The notes: a model not told the origin generated them from the letters alone. Shown: positions 53,205 to 62,601, counted from the first letter of the stretch. The stretch: 64,000 nucleotides of DNA from an uncultured Pelagibacteraceae bacterium (GCA_902574685.1 CACGOO010000001.1:61447-125446); one strand, 5' to 3'. Translations and numbers: made by a program.

Positions 53205-54098
53205 ATGGATTTTTTAGTATTCCAATATCCAATGATAACCATTCAAGCATGTCTTGATGGACTTTTACTCGGAATATTATTTGCGTTAATTGCTTATGGA
53301 ATGGCACTGCAATGGGGTGTGATGAATATAATAAACATTGCACAAGGAGACCTTGTTATATTGGGTGGTTACATTGCATATTTTATGTATCTCTATGGTA
53401 TTCATCCAGCCTGGGGAGTAATTGTCTCTCCTATAATTATGTATTTTGTTGGAATTGCGATTTACAAACTAGTTATAAATAAAGTTGTCGATAGAGATCT
53501 CTTCATCTCAATATTAGCAACCTTTGGAATTAGCATTCTTTTTATGCAGTTAATGAACTTTGCATTTGGTGCAGATGTTGTATTGGCTAACTCAGGATAT
53601 GGAACCACAATGTTATTTGATAATAATGTTGTTTTACCAAACTCTAAAATATTTTCTGCTTTTATCAGTATTATCTTTGCAATTTGTTTAGTAGTTTATA
53701 TGAAAAGATCGAAGCTTGGACGTGCAATTAGAGCAACAGCTCAAAATGCTAGAGCTGCAAAGATATTAGGTGTTGATACTGAAAAGGTTTACGCAGCAAC
53801 ATTTGGAATAAATGCTGCATTATGCGGTGTAGCTGGAGCATTAATTTCAATAACATTTACGATCCACCCTTATATGGGATTACCTTACACTATAAGATCA
53901 TTTATGATTGTTATAGTTGCAGGATTAGGAAATTTACCTGGAGTAGCAATGTCAGGTATGGGATTAGGAATATTTGAAGAATTTGCAGATTATATTCTTG
54001 GTACAGAATTTAGAATAGGTTCAGTCTTCTTATTATTAGTTTTAATTTTAGTTTACAGAAGATTTAAACTTTCAAGAAAAAGAGAGTACTTGAAGTGA
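53205..54098 (+). CDS. livH: ABC permease, LivH type
   Basis: Inner-membrane permease of the branched-chain amino acid type (297 residues, about eight helices). Family features: GLLLGILFALIAYGMALQWG, VMNIINIAQGDLVILGGYIA, the coupling-helix region GRAIRATAQNARAAKILGVD and GLGNLPGVAMSGMGLGIFEE. It follows the terminator by 20 bases. It pairs with the LivM-type permease two genes on. The symbol refers to family type; transported solute is not known. Confidence 0.92.
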   Translation: MDFLVFQYPMITIQACLDGLLLGILFALIAYGMALQWGVMNIINIAQGDLVILGGYIAYFMYLYGIHPAWGVIVSPIIMYFVGIAIYKLVINKVVDRDLFISILATFGISILFMQLMNFAFGADVVLANSGYGTTMLFDNNVVLPNSKIFSAFISIIFAICLVVYMKRSKLGRAIRATAQNARAAKILGVDTEKVYAATFGINAALCGVAGALISITFTIHPYMGLPYTIRSFMIVIVAGLGNLPGVAMSGMGLGIFEEFADYILGTEFRIGSVFLLLVLILVYRRFKLSRKREYLK

Positions 54099-54277
54099 GA
54101 AAAGTTAAAATTAAAGACGATAATGGCAAACTGATAGAAATAGATATTGAGAAATTTAAAAAACATTTAGATGAATATCATTCAACAGGATCTAGTCTTC
54201 ATGAAGAAAATGGACATTATTTTACAGTTGATAAAGATTTTAGAGATAAAATAGAGAATTTATATGAACAAAAATAG
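54095..54277 (+). CDS. 60-residue small soluble protein in the ABC operon
   Basis: I do not recognise this protein. GTG at 54095 overlaps the livH stop (GTGA), and its 3' end overlaps the livM ATG by 14 bases, so it is tightly coupled on both sides. The sequence is highly charged, mostly helical, with no membrane segment or signal (EIDIEKFKKHLDEYHSTGSS). The charged composition and coupling support a real gene. It might be a regulator or accessory of the transporter, but this is a guess. Confidence 0.65.
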   Translation: MRKVKIKDDNGKLIEIDIEKFKKHLDEYHSTGSSLHEENGHYFTVDKDFRDKIENLYEQK

Positions 54278-55316
54278 TTGGATTTTGTATATAGGAATTT
54301 TGGTATTTGGTTTAGTTGCACCATTTATTTTTCCGGCTTTTAAAGTTCAATTATCAATTCTGTGTGTATTGATTGTTCTAGCAACTACTTGGAATATCCA
54401 AGGCGGTGAAATGGGCTACAACACATTTGGAAATATTCTTTTTTATGGTTTGGGAATGTATCTTTGCGCATCTGTTCAAGTCGGTATGTTTTTTCCATTG
54501 GCAGAATGGACAGAAAGTGGTGGTGAAAAAACTTTCGTTCACACACCTTCACAATTCTTTCAAGGCATGGCAGCTGGTCTGGTAGTTGCAGCCGTTGTTC
54601 CTACAATTGTTGCAGGACTAATTGGTTATGCAATTTTAGGATTAAGAGGTCATTATTTTGCAATTTGTACATTAGGTTTAGGAGTTGCAGCAGGAGAAAT
54701 TTCTGGAGGTATTGAAATTATTGGAGCTGGACAGGGCTTTACCACTCCTCCTTTTCCAAACATAGGAGGTCTTGAGGCAAGAGGTGAATTTTTTTATTTT
54801 TTAAGTTTTGGAGCACTCGTACTAACTTTCATTGCTGTACGAGCAATTTACACAACAAGGTTTAGATTAATTCTGAATGCAATCAGAGATAATGAAGATA
54901 AAGCTGAAGCAATGGGAATTGAGACTATGAAATACAAAATAACTGGATGGATGATCTCAGCTTTCTTTTGTGGTCTTGCTGGTGGGATAATGGGAGGTTT
55001 AGTTGGTTATATCGATTCAACGGATGTTGCATTTGATGGAAGAGAAATGGGTGTATTTATGGTTTTAATGGCAATCCTAGGAGGTAAAGGAACTTTATGG
55101 GGACCAATTATCGGTGCAACTTTATTTCATTTTTTTAAAGAAGGTTTTTGGACATTCTTCCTTGGTTGGCAATATGTTGCATTAGGAGTTTTAATTGTAG
55201 TTATAGTAATTTATTTCCCAGAGGGATTAATGGGCTGGTTAAGAGAAAAATATCCAGAAAGATTTGGTGAAGTTGTCGATGAAGCTGATCGAAAAGCACA
55301 GGTAGAGTTAAAATGA
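54264..55316 (+). CDS. livM: ABC permease, LivM type
   Basis: Second permease of the importer (350 residues, about nine helices). Typical stretches are VLIVLATTWNIQGGEMGYNT, GLRGHYFAICTLGLGVAAGE, the coupling region AIRDNEDKAEAMGIETMKYK and MVLMAILGGKGTLWGPIIGA. The ribosome start lies inside the preceding small gene. It overlaps livG by 4 bases. Confidence 0.93.
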   Translation: MNKNSWILYIGILVFGLVAPFIFPAFKVQLSILCVLIVLATTWNIQGGEMGYNTFGNILFYGLGMYLCASVQVGMFFPLAEWTESGGEKTFVHTPSQFFQGMAAGLVVAAVVPTIVAGLIGYAILGLRGHYFAICTLGLGVAAGEISGGIEIIGAGQGFTTPPFPNIGGLEARGEFFYFLSFGALVLTFIAVRAIYTTRFRLILNAIRDNEDKAEAMGIETMKYKITGWMISAFFCGLAGGIMGGLVGYIDSTDVAFDGREMGVFMVLMAILGGKGTLWGPIIGATLFHFFKEGFWTFFLGWQYVALGVLIVVIVIYFPEGLMGWLREKYPERFGEVVDEADRKAQVELK

Positions 55317-56053
55317 GTATTCTAGAAGTTAACAATGTAAGTAAATCATTTGGTGGTGTTAAAGCCAATGTTGATATTTCTATGTCAGTTGATAAAGGAA
55401 AAATAGTTGGACTTATAGGACCCAATGGATCAGGAAAAACTACTTTATTTAATTCAATAGTTGGCACCTATCCAATAGATAATGGTTCAATTAAGTTTAA
55501 TGGAAAAGAAGTATCAGAATTACCTGTTCCAGTAATTGCAAAACTGGGATTATTAAGAACATTTCAACAAACTAGAATTTATGGAAAATTAAATTGTGTA
55601 GACAATATGCTTATCAGTCACAAAGGTAGTGATGAAAGTTTGTTTAAAATTTTCTCTAAAATTCCAAAAGAGCTCACAGAAAAAGCAGAAAACTTACTTA
55701 ATTTTGTTGGATTGTATCAAAAAAGAAAACTCAGGGCAGGTGACCTATCTTTTGGACAACAAAAGTTATTAGAACTTGCAATGGCACTAATGAATGAGCC
55801 AGAAATGCTATTATTAGATGAGCCAACAGCAGGTATAAATCCAACTTTAATTAATGGAATTATTGATAGACTAATTAAAGTTAATCAAGATTTTGGAATA
55901 ACATTACTTGTTATCGAGCACAATATGAGAGTAATTATGCAATTAGCTGAAGACATTTTTTGTCTTGCTCATGGCAAAATGCTTGCAAATGGTACTCCAG
56001 AAGAGATTAAAAATGATAAAAGAGTAGTTGATGCATATTTGGGAGCTCAATAA
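55313..56053 (+). CDS. livG: ABC ATPase, LivG type
   Basis: Cytoplasmic ATPase (246 residues). Walker A is GLIGPNGSGKTTLFNSIVG near 34; signature LSFGQQKLLELAMALM with the LSFGQ form near 146; Walker B EMLLLDEPTAGINP; switch His in LLVIEHNMRVIM. It ends with the LivG-type tail RVVDAYLGAQ. Its stop overlaps the livF ATG. Confidence 0.95.
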   Translation: MSILEVNNVSKSFGGVKANVDISMSVDKGKIVGLIGPNGSGKTTLFNSIVGTYPIDNGSIKFNGKEVSELPVPVIAKLGLLRTFQQTRIYGKLNCVDNMLISHKGSDESLFKIFSKIPKELTEKAENLLNFVGLYQKRKLRAGDLSFGQQKLLELAMALMNEPEMLLLDEPTAGINPTLINGIIDRLIKVNQDFGITLLVIEHNMRVIMQLAEDIFCLAHGKMLANGTPEEIKNDKRVVDAYLGAQ

Positions 56054-56838
56054 TGTCTAATCAATATGAAGTTTTAGGAAAGGCACCTGGTGCAGAAGAT
56101 CTAAAAAACTTATCTTCTGAAGATACTCATTTAACAATAAAAAATTTGAATGCTGGATATGGTAAAATGGAAATTTTACATAATTTTGATTTATTTGTAA
56201 GCAAAGCACAATCATTATGTTTAATTGGCCCTAATGGAGCAGGTAAATCAACAATACTTCACTCAATATATGGATTTACAAATATTTTTTCTGGTAAAAT
56301 AGAAATTGATGGAAAAGAAATAACAAATTTAACTCCAGCTGAAAAATTAAAGTCGGTTGGTATAGCTTATATTCTGCAAGATAATTCAGTTTTTCCAGAT
56401 ATGACTGTTGAGGAAAATTTGTTAATGGGTGGTTTTATCAAAGATAAAACGGAAGAATCATATCTAGAGGCAGAAAAGATTTTAGATAAATATGAAAGAT
56501 TAAGGAACAGAAGAAATCAACCAGCAAAAGTTTTATCAGGTGGAGAAAGAAGATTGCTAGAAATATCTAGAGCTTTAGTAATGAAACCTTCAGTTCTTTT
56601 AGTTGATGAACCTTCTATTGGATTAGAACCAAGATACATTGATATGGTATTTGAAATTTTGGGAGACTTACAAAAAAATGAAAAAAAAACAATTATTCTA
56701 GTTGAGCAAAACGCCAAAAAAGGTTTAGAGTTTTCTGATATTGGATATGTATTAGTATCTGGCCAAACTGCTATAGCAGGAAGAGGTGATGATTTACTTA
56801 AAAATGATGATGTTGGACGTCTATTTCTAGGCGGATGA
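56053..56838 (+). CDS. livF: ABC ATPase, LivF type
   Basis: Second ATPase of the importer (261 residues). There is a 25-residue N-terminal extension before the ABC core, which starts LTIKNLNAGYGKMEILHNF. Walker A is LIGPNGAGKSTILHSIYG, signature LSGGERRLLEISRAL, Walker B SVLLVDEPSIGLEP, and the end is DDVGRLFLGG, the LivF-type tail. It overlaps azlC by 4 bases. Confidence 0.94.
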   Translation: MSNQYEVLGKAPGAEDLKNLSSEDTHLTIKNLNAGYGKMEILHNFDLFVSKAQSLCLIGPNGAGKSTILHSIYGFTNIFSGKIEIDGKEITNLTPAEKLKSVGIAYILQDNSVFPDMTVEENLLMGGFIKDKTEESYLEAEKILDKYERLRNRRNQPAKVLSGGERRLLEISRALVMKPSVLLVDEPSIGLEPRYIDMVFEILGDLQKNEKKTIILVEQNAKKGLEFSDIGYVLVSGQTAIAGRGDDLLKNDDVGRLFLGG

Positions 56839-57539
56839 TTAATTCAAAATATTTTTTCAAAGGAATTCTTTGTGCAAAAGAATTCGATAGCCCTGCAATT
56901 GCTCTTGGTTTAAGCTTTTTAGCAATTGGTGCTTTATTAAAAAATTTAGGTTTTACAATCCAAGAAAGTATTTTTTCTACCTTTTTAACTTATGCATTAC
57001 CTGGCTCACTTGTGATGGCAGAATCGATTTTGATTGGCGTTTCATTACTTAATTTATTTTTTGCAGTTTGGTTAGTTAATGCAAGATTGTATCCGATGAC
57101 TGTATCTTTAATGCCATTGTTAAAGCACCAAAGTCAACCAAGATGGAAGTATTATCTTTCATGTCATTTTGTTGCAGTATCTTCGTGGTTAATTCTTAAA
57201 AATAATTATAAAGATATTGAAAAAAAATATAGAGTCGATTTTTGGATAGGAATTGGAACTGCAACTTGGTTGATAGCAATTTTTTCAACTATCTTAGGTT
57301 ATTACTCTGCCGATTTCTTAAATAGAGAAATGATGATTGGATTAGCTATAATTAATCCAATTTATTTTACTTGCACAATGATAGGAGTGATGAAGTCTAT
57401 ACAATTAAATGTTTCAATAATTTTAGGGGCTATCTTAGGACCTTTATTTTATTTTATTAGTCCTGATTGGTGTGTTTTGATTGGCGGGTTTGTAGCTGGA
57501 ACTGTTGCTTTTGTAATTGGAGAGAAAAATGTCAGCTAA
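56835..57539 (+). CDS. azlC: AzlC-family branched-chain amino acid exporter, large subunit
   Basis: Membrane protein of 234 residues with the AzlC pattern: an early GLSFLAIGALLKNLGFTIQE, IGVSLLNLFFAVWLVNARLY and several further helices to WCVLIGGFVAGTVAFVIG. AzlC works with AzlD to export branched-chain amino acids or analogues in other bacteria. Finding it translationally coupled to an importer of the branched-chain type is unusual. It overlaps azlD by 11 bases. Confidence 0.88.
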   Translation: MINSKYFFKGILCAKEFDSPAIALGLSFLAIGALLKNLGFTIQESIFSTFLTYALPGSLVMAESILIGVSLLNLFFAVWLVNARLYPMTVSLMPLLKHQSQPRWKYYLSCHFVAVSSWLILKNNYKDIEKKYRVDFWIGIGTATWLIAIFSTILGYYSADFLNREMMIGLAIINPIYFTCTMIGVMKSIQLNVSIILGAILGPLFYFISPDWCVLIGGFVAGTVAFVIGEKNVS

Positions 57540-57855
57540 TATTGTTTTAATAATAGTTATTACATCTTTAGCTACTTATATCTCTAGGTTTTTAGGAGCT
57601 TTTACATCTGAAATAATAGATGAAAATACTAAAATATATAGGTGGTTTAATTATTTAGCCTATTCGACATTGGCTGCTTTAATTTCTAGAATGATAATAT
57701 TTCCAGCTGGTGCACTTTCTGACAGTAATTATTTGTCTAGATTTATTGTTGTGCTTTTAGCAATAATAATTTTTAAATTAACTAGAAATAATTTAGTTTA
57801 CCCAACTTTATTCTCTGCTATCATTATGTTTTTATTAAGTAGCTTTACGATATAA
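57529..57855 (+). CDS. azlD: AzlD-family exporter, small subunit
   Basis: A 108-residue membrane protein with four helices, the partner of AzlC. The track's TTG (57517) is replaced by ATG 57529, which has GGAGAG just upstream. The pattern VITSLATYISRFLGAF and YLAYSTLAALISRMIIFPAG follows AzlD. The stop is directly followed by the next gene's ATG. Confidence 0.86.
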   Translation: MSANIVLIIVITSLATYISRFLGAFTSEIIDENTKIYRWFNYLAYSTLAALISRMIIFPAGALSDSNYLSRFIVVLLAIIIFKLTRNNLVYPTLFSAIIMFLLSSFTI

Positions 57856-58362
57856 ATGAAAAAAATTATTTTACTATTGTTCTTGGTTTTAATACCAGGT
57901 ATTTCAGAAGCAGCATGTGATGATCCTTTAACTGATGGTGTCGATTATACCAATTGTAGATTTTCAGATGGACAAGATTTACAAGGCAGTTATTTGCCTA
58001 ACTCAAATTTATCATTTGCAAGTTTTATACAAGTAAATTTTGATAAAAGTATTATGATGACATCAAATTTGTCATTTGGAACTTTTCCAGAGTCAACATT
58101 TGTAAGAGCTAACTTATATGAGTCAACTCTAGTTGGTGGAAATTTTGAAAAAGCTAATTTTACAGGAGCAAATATGACAAGAGTTGATTTTATGGGTTCA
58201 ACATTAATTGAAGCAAATTTTCAAAACGCAAATTTAATGGAAGCTAATTTTACCTCATCAAATATGACCAATGCTAATTTTGATGGAGCAAATTTAATTG
58301 GAGCTACATGGACCAATGGTGAAACATGTGGACCAAATTCAATTGGGGTTTGTAACAAATAA
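57856..58362 (+). CDS. Exported pentapeptide-repeat protein
   Basis: A 168-residue protein with a signal peptide (MKKIILLLFLVLIPGISEAA) and a central pentapeptide-repeat solenoid at about residues 40-150 of the A(N/D)FxxA type (GGNFEKANFTGANMTRVDF, EANFQNANLMEANF). The ends carry cysteines (ACDDPLTDGVDYTNC and ETCGPNSIGVC) that could cap the solenoid by disulfides. Function is unknown; most pentapeptide proteins are structural or binding. It directly abuts azlD and is 4 bases from glaH, so all are one operon. Confidence 0.85.
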   Translation: MKKIILLLFLVLIPGISEAACDDPLTDGVDYTNCRFSDGQDLQGSYLPNSNLSFASFIQVNFDKSIMMTSNLSFGTFPESTFVRANLYESTLVGGNFEKANFTGANMTRVDFMGSTLIEANFQNANLMEANFTSSNMTNANFDGANLIGATWTNGETCGPNSIGVCNK

Positions 58363-58366
58363 TTAA

Positions 58367-59287
58367 ATGGATAGCTTAGATACTATTCAAGGGTTTGATA
58401 TTTCATTTAGTGACTATTCCAAAAGAATAATAAATATTAAAATTGAAGATGAAATTATAGATAAATTAATATTTCCTTTTAAAAAATTTGATATTACAGC
58501 TCTTGAATATAAACCTTTTACTAGATTTACACTTGCAAAATCTTTAGACGATTCAACAGGTGGAAAGCTAGGAAAATTTATAAACTCAGTTTTAAGAGAT
58601 AGAGATACTGGTTGTTTTATTATAGGGCCTAAAAATAAATCCAAAAAAATTGATAATAATTTTCTTATTAAATTATCAACAGCTGTAACACACTTACTTG
58701 GTAATCCAAATTTTGATTCAATGGCTGGAAAATATTATGCGAGATTTCATGTTAAACATGAGGACAATAGCGACTCATATCTTAGAAAAGCATATACTAA
58801 TATGGATCTCCATACTGATGGAACTTACGTCAAAGAAAAAACTGATTGGTTGTTAATGTTAAAAATGGAAGAAGAAAATGTTCAAGGAGGTGAAACTGCA
58901 ATGTTACACCTTGATGATTGGGAACATTTAGATGCCCTAACTAATGATAAAGTTGGAAAACAAAACTTTATATGGGGTTCCCCAAAAAGTAAAAATGTTG
59001 ATTACAAGGTGGAACATCCTGTTTTTTCAGAAGACAAAAATGGAAAACCACAAATTTCTTACATAGACCAATTTCCTGAGCCCAAAAATATGGAACAAGG
59101 ACTATTTCTACAAAAATTGTCAGACTCTTTAGAGGGAAGTCAAAAAAAGATTGTAATGCCTTTACCAGTTGGCTTTTCAGTAGTTGCAAATAACTATTTC
59201 TGGCTTCATGGTAGAAAACCATTTGTAGAAAATAAAAAATTATCAAGAGAATTACTAAGAATAAGAGGTTCTTTTTTTACTAATTAA
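58367..59287 (+). CDS. glaH: Glutarate 2-hydroxylase (GlaH/CsiD family)
   Basis: Fe(II)/2-oxoglutarate dioxygenase that turns glutarate into L-2-hydroxyglutarate in lysine breakdown. It has 306 residues. The core matches E. coli CsiD as I remember it over long runs: SMAGKYYARFHVKHEDNSDS, the facial-triad HxD in DLHTDGTYV near 148-150, LHLDDWEHLD, SYIDQFPEPKN, the distal His in YFWLHGRKPF near 280, and the 2-oxoglutarate Arg in SRELLRIRG. The usual partner genes lhgO and gabDT are not nearby. Confidence 0.92.
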   Translation: MDSLDTIQGFDISFSDYSKRIINIKIEDEIIDKLIFPFKKFDITALEYKPFTRFTLAKSLDDSTGGKLGKFINSVLRDRDTGCFIIGPKNKSKKIDNNFLIKLSTAVTHLLGNPNFDSMAGKYYARFHVKHEDNSDSYLRKAYTNMDLHTDGTYVKEKTDWLLMLKMEEENVQGGETAMLHLDDWEHLDALTNDKVGKQNFIWGSPKSKNVDYKVEHPVFSEDKNGKPQISYIDQFPEPKNMEQGLFLQKLSDSLEGSQKKIVMPLPVGFSVVANNYFWLHGRKPFVENKKLSRELLRIRGSFFTN

Positions 59288-59295
59288 TTAATTTT

Positions 59296-59311
59296 AGTGA
59301 TAATAATCACT
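59296..59311. promoter_or_regulatory. Short inverted repeat before the proC-like gene
   Basis: AGTGAT / ATCACT with a 4-base centre lies 9 bases before the ATG at 59321, in the only gap (33 bases) between azlC and the second ABC set. It could be a regulator site or weak hairpin; no T run follows. Confidence 0.25.
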
Positions 59312-59320
59312 TAGTTTATC

Positions 59321-60094
59321 ATGAAAATCGGATTTATTGGTACAGGACATATCTCAAAATCAGTAATCAACGGAATACTGGGATCAAAATTAAAAATTAA
59401 AAAAATAATTGTTTCAAAGAGAAATTCAAAAATTTCAAGTGAACTTAAAAGAAAAAGCAAAAAGATAAAAATATCTAATGATAATCAGGATATTATAAAT
59501 CAATCAAATTGGATTTTTTTAGCAGTAACACCAACGATTGGAAAAAGTATTCTTCCAAAACTAAAATTTAAAAAAGGTCAAACGATAATAAGTTTTATAT
59601 CAACTATAAAAATGACTGAATTAAAAAAATATATTAAAGTTAAAACTAAGATTATTAGAGCAATTCCTTTGCCTCCAATTTCTCTTAGAAAAGGACCAGT
59701 ACCAATTTTTCCACCAGATAAACAAGTTAGAAATTTTTTTAATAAGCTTGGCACATCTGTTGAAATAAAAAATGAAAACCTATCACTAAATTTTTGGTCA
59801 ACTTCATCAATGATGGCACCATTTTATGAGTTACTACAAACCCTTAGTGAATGGTTAGTAAAAAAAGGAATTAATAGAAGTGACTCTCAAAAGTATATAA
59901 CCTCTTTATTTATTGCTTTATCTGAGGATGCAAAAATTAATTCAAATAAAGATTTAAAAGTACTTGTTAAAAATTCACAAACCCCAAAAGGTTTAAATGA
60001 ACAAGCTGTTAAAGAATTAAGAAAACTTGGATTTTATAAATCTCTCAATAAAACAGCAAACAGCATCTTGAATAGATTAAAAAAAAGTAAGTAA
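59321..60094 (+). CDS. Pyrroline-5-carboxylate reductase-like protein
   Basis: A 257-residue member of the ProC family. The Rossmann motif GFIGTGHISKSVINGILGS is at the N-terminus, the second-site phrase NWIFLAVTPTIGKSILPKL near 65, and IIRAIPLPPISLRKGPVPIF matches the ProC R-x-x-P-x-x-P segment in a changed form. The C-terminal dimerisation motif reads NSQTPKGLNEQAVKEL in place of the usual SPGGTT. These changes suggest a diverged paralogue that may not act on pyrroline-5-carboxylate. It lies between glaH and an ABC importer. Confidence 0.8.
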   Translation: MKIGFIGTGHISKSVINGILGSKLKIKKIIVSKRNSKISSELKRKSKKIKISNDNQDIINQSNWIFLAVTPTIGKSILPKLKFKKGQTIISFISTIKMTELKKYIKVKTKIIRAIPLPPISLRKGPVPIFPPDKQVRNFFNKLGTSVEIKNENLSLNFWSTSSMMAPFYELLQTLSEWLVKKGINRSDSQKYITSLFIALSEDAKINSNKDLKVLVKNSQTPKGLNEQAVKELRKLGFYKSLNKTANSILNRLKKSK

Positions 60095-60095
60095 A

Positions 60096-60884
60096 ATGTC
60101 TGATAATATCCTACAGGTAAATAATCTTACAAAGTTATTTGGAGGACTGGCCGCAGTATCAAATTGCTCATTAAATATTAGATCAGGCTCAATAACTGGA
60201 ATAATTGGCCCAAACGGTTCAGGAAAAACAACATTATTTAATTTAATAGCTGGAAATTTAAAATCTAATGATGGAGAGGTAATATTTAATGATGAAAATA
60301 TAACTGATGTACCATCACATGAGTTGTTTGGCAGAGGATTATTAAGAACCTTTCAGATTGCACATGAATTTTCAAACTTAACAGTTTTAGAAAACTTAAT
60401 GATGGTGCCATCAAATCAAAGTGGAGAAAATTTATTAAATGCACTTATTAAACCTGGACTAGTTAAAAAAGAGGAAAAAGTTATTAGAGAAAAAGCCTAT
60501 GAGGTTGTAGATTTTCTTAATTTAACACATTTAGCTAATGAAAGAGCTGGAAACCTATCAGGAGGTCAAAAAAAATTATTAGAATTAGGACGGACTATGA
60601 TGGTTGATGCAAAATTGGTTTTACTTGATGAAGTGGGAGCTGGAGTTAATCGAACACTTTTAAAAGATCTAGGAACTGCAATATTAAAATTGAATAAAGA
60701 AAAAAATTACACTTTTTGTATGATAGAGCATGATATGGATTTTATAAGCAGAATGTGTGATCCAGTAATAGTAATGGCAGATGGTTCAGTTTTATTTGAA
60801 GGAACATCAGAAGAAGTCAAAAAAAATGAAAAAGTAATTGAGAGTTATCTTGGAAAGTCAAACTTAACAAAAAAAGAAAATTAA
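60096..60884 (+). CDS. livG: ABC ATPase, LivG type, second importer
   Basis: ATPase of 262 residues in the second branched-chain-type set. Walker A is GIIGPNGSGKTTLFNLIAG, signature LSGGQKKLLELGRTMM, Walker B LVLLDEVGAGVN (Glu-Val instead of the usual Glu-Pro), and switch His in CMIEHDMDFISRM. The tail KVIESYLGKSN is LivG-like. It starts one base after the proC-like gene. Its stop overlaps the next ATG. Confidence 0.94.
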   Translation: MSDNILQVNNLTKLFGGLAAVSNCSLNIRSGSITGIIGPNGSGKTTLFNLIAGNLKSNDGEVIFNDENITDVPSHELFGRGLLRTFQIAHEFSNLTVLENLMMVPSNQSGENLLNALIKPGLVKKEEKVIREKAYEVVDFLNLTHLANERAGNLSGGQKKLLELGRTMMVDAKLVLLDEVGAGVNRTLLKDLGTAILKLNKEKNYTFCMIEHDMDFISRMCDPVIVMADGSVLFEGTSEEVKKNEKVIESYLGKSNLTKKEN

Positions 60885-61591
60885 TGGCATACTTTGAAGG
60901 AACAAAAATGACTGCAGGTTACGGGGATGGTCCTGATATTATTAGTTCATGTTCCATAACTGCCAATAGGGGAGAGATAGTAGCTATTCTAGGTCCCAAT
61001 GGTGCTGGCAAATCAACAGCCATGAAAGCGATGCTCGGATTATTAAAATTAAAATCAGGCTCTGTAACTTTGAATGGTGAAGATATTTCAAAAATTAATC
61101 CTCAAGATCGAGTAAAAAAGGGTATTTCATTTGTTCCACAAACAAGAAATGTATTTGCAGAATTAACTGTTAGAGAAAATTTAGAGATTGGTGGCTTTTT
61201 GACAGAAGGGAGTTTAGAAAACAAAATTGAGAGTATTTATAGTTTATTTCCAATCTTGAGTGAAAAAAAATCCCAAGTCGTCGGACAATTATCTGGTGGA
61301 CAACGTCAGCAAGTCGCGCTTGGAAGAGCTTTAATGAGTGATCCATCAGTTCTTATGTTAGATGAGCCCACAGCTGGAGTTTCTCCAATTGTAATGGATG
61401 AATTGTTTGAACATATTATAAAAGTTAAAAAAACAAATGTTGCTGTTATTATGGTTGAGCAAAATGCAAAGCAAGCATTAAGTATTTCAGATCGAGGCTA
61501 TGTATTGGTAACAGGTCAAAATAAATTTGAGGGATCTGGTAATGATTTACTTGAAGATCCCGAAGTTCGTAGATCATTTTTGGGAGCATAA
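60884..61591 (+). CDS. livF: ABC ATPase, LivF type, second importer
   Basis: ATPase of 235 residues. Walker A ILGPNGAGKSTAMKAMLG, signature LSGGQRQQVALGRALM, Walker B SVLMLDEPTAGVSP, switch His replaced by Gln in MVEQNAKQAL, as usual in LivF. The tail EVRRSFLGA is typical. It is coupled to the permease gene by a TAATG overlap. Confidence 0.94.
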   Translation: MAYFEGTKMTAGYGDGPDIISSCSITANRGEIVAILGPNGAGKSTAMKAMLGLLKLKSGSVTLNGEDISKINPQDRVKKGISFVPQTRNVFAELTVRENLEIGGFLTEGSLENKIESIYSLFPILSEKKSQVVGQLSGGQRQQVALGRALMSDPSVLMLDEPTAGVSPIVMDELFEHIIKVKKTNVAVIMVEQNAKQALSISDRGYVLVTGQNKFEGSGNDLLEDPEVRRSFLGA

Positions 61592-62601
61592 TGGATTTCT
61601 TAAATGCAATAATTGTACTTTTTAATTTCACAGTAATACCAGCTTTAGCTTATGGTTCACAATTAGCTTTAGGTGCTATTTTTGTTACTTTAATTTATGC
61701 AGTTTTAAGATTTGCTAATTTTGCAACCGGAGACATGATGTCTTTTGGAACAATGTTTGCAGTTATTCTAACATATTATTTTCAGTCCTTAGGTTTTGGA
61801 TTAGGTGTTCTACCAACAGCACTTTTAACAATTCCTTTCGCCATCCTTATGATGATTTTATATATGTTAATCATAGACAAATTTGTTTTCAGTTATTACA
61901 GGATAAAAAAAAGTCCTCCAGTTCAGTTTGCAATGGTTAGTGTAGGGGTAATGTTTGTCACTCAAGCCTTAATTAGAATAATCATTGGACCATCTGACAG
62001 AAGATTTTTAGATGGTGAAAAATTTATAATTAAAGCAACAGAATTTAAAGAGATGACTGGTCTTGCAGAAGGTATAACTTTAAAATCAACACAAGCAATA
62101 ACAATAATCATAACCTTAATTGTTGTTTCAATAATGTTTTGGTTTTTAAATAGAACTAAAACTGGAACAAGTATGAGAGCCTATTCAGATAATGAAGATT
62201 TAGCATTATTGTCTGGTATAGATCCTAAGAGAGTTGTTTTGATAACATGGGTAATCGCAGGAATTTTGGCAACTATTGGTGGAGTATTATACGGTTTAGA
62301 TAAAAGTTATAGACCTTTTGTTTATTTTAATAATATGCTTCCAATATTCGCCGCAGCAATTGTTGGAGGAATCGGAAATCCATTTGGAGCCTTCCTAGGT
62401 GGATACGTTATAGCTTTTGCAGAAATATTTGTAACTTACGCATACAAAAGATTTATTTCGTATCTATTACCTGAACATCTTGAGCCAGACTCTTTACTCC
62501 AGTTATTATCGACAGATTACAAGTTTGCAGTTTCATTCTCAATTTTAGTAATTGTTTTATTAATAAGGCCGTCAGGTATCTTTAAAGGAAAAGTAATATG
62601 A
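61591..62601 (+). CDS. livH: ABC permease, LivH type, second importer
   Basis: Permease of 336 residues with about eight helices. Family stretches are YAVLRFANFATGDMMSFGTM, GTSMRAYSDNEDLALLSGID (coupling helix) and PIFAAAIVGGIGNPFGAFLG. It is longer than the first LivH through a loop near residues 125-165 and 285-300. It overlaps the next permease by 4 bases. Confidence 0.92.
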   Translation: MDFLNAIIVLFNFTVIPALAYGSQLALGAIFVTLIYAVLRFANFATGDMMSFGTMFAVILTYYFQSLGFGLGVLPTALLTIPFAILMMILYMLIIDKFVFSYYRIKKSPPVQFAMVSVGVMFVTQALIRIIIGPSDRRFLDGEKFIIKATEFKEMTGLAEGITLKSTQAITIIITLIVVSIMFWFLNRTKTGTSMRAYSDNEDLALLSGIDPKRVVLITWVIAGILATIGGVLYGLDKSYRPFVYFNNMLPIFAAAIVGGIGNPFGAFLGGYVIAFAEIFVTYAYKRFISYLLPEHLEPDSLLQLLSTDYKFAVSFSILVIVLLIRPSGIFKGKVI

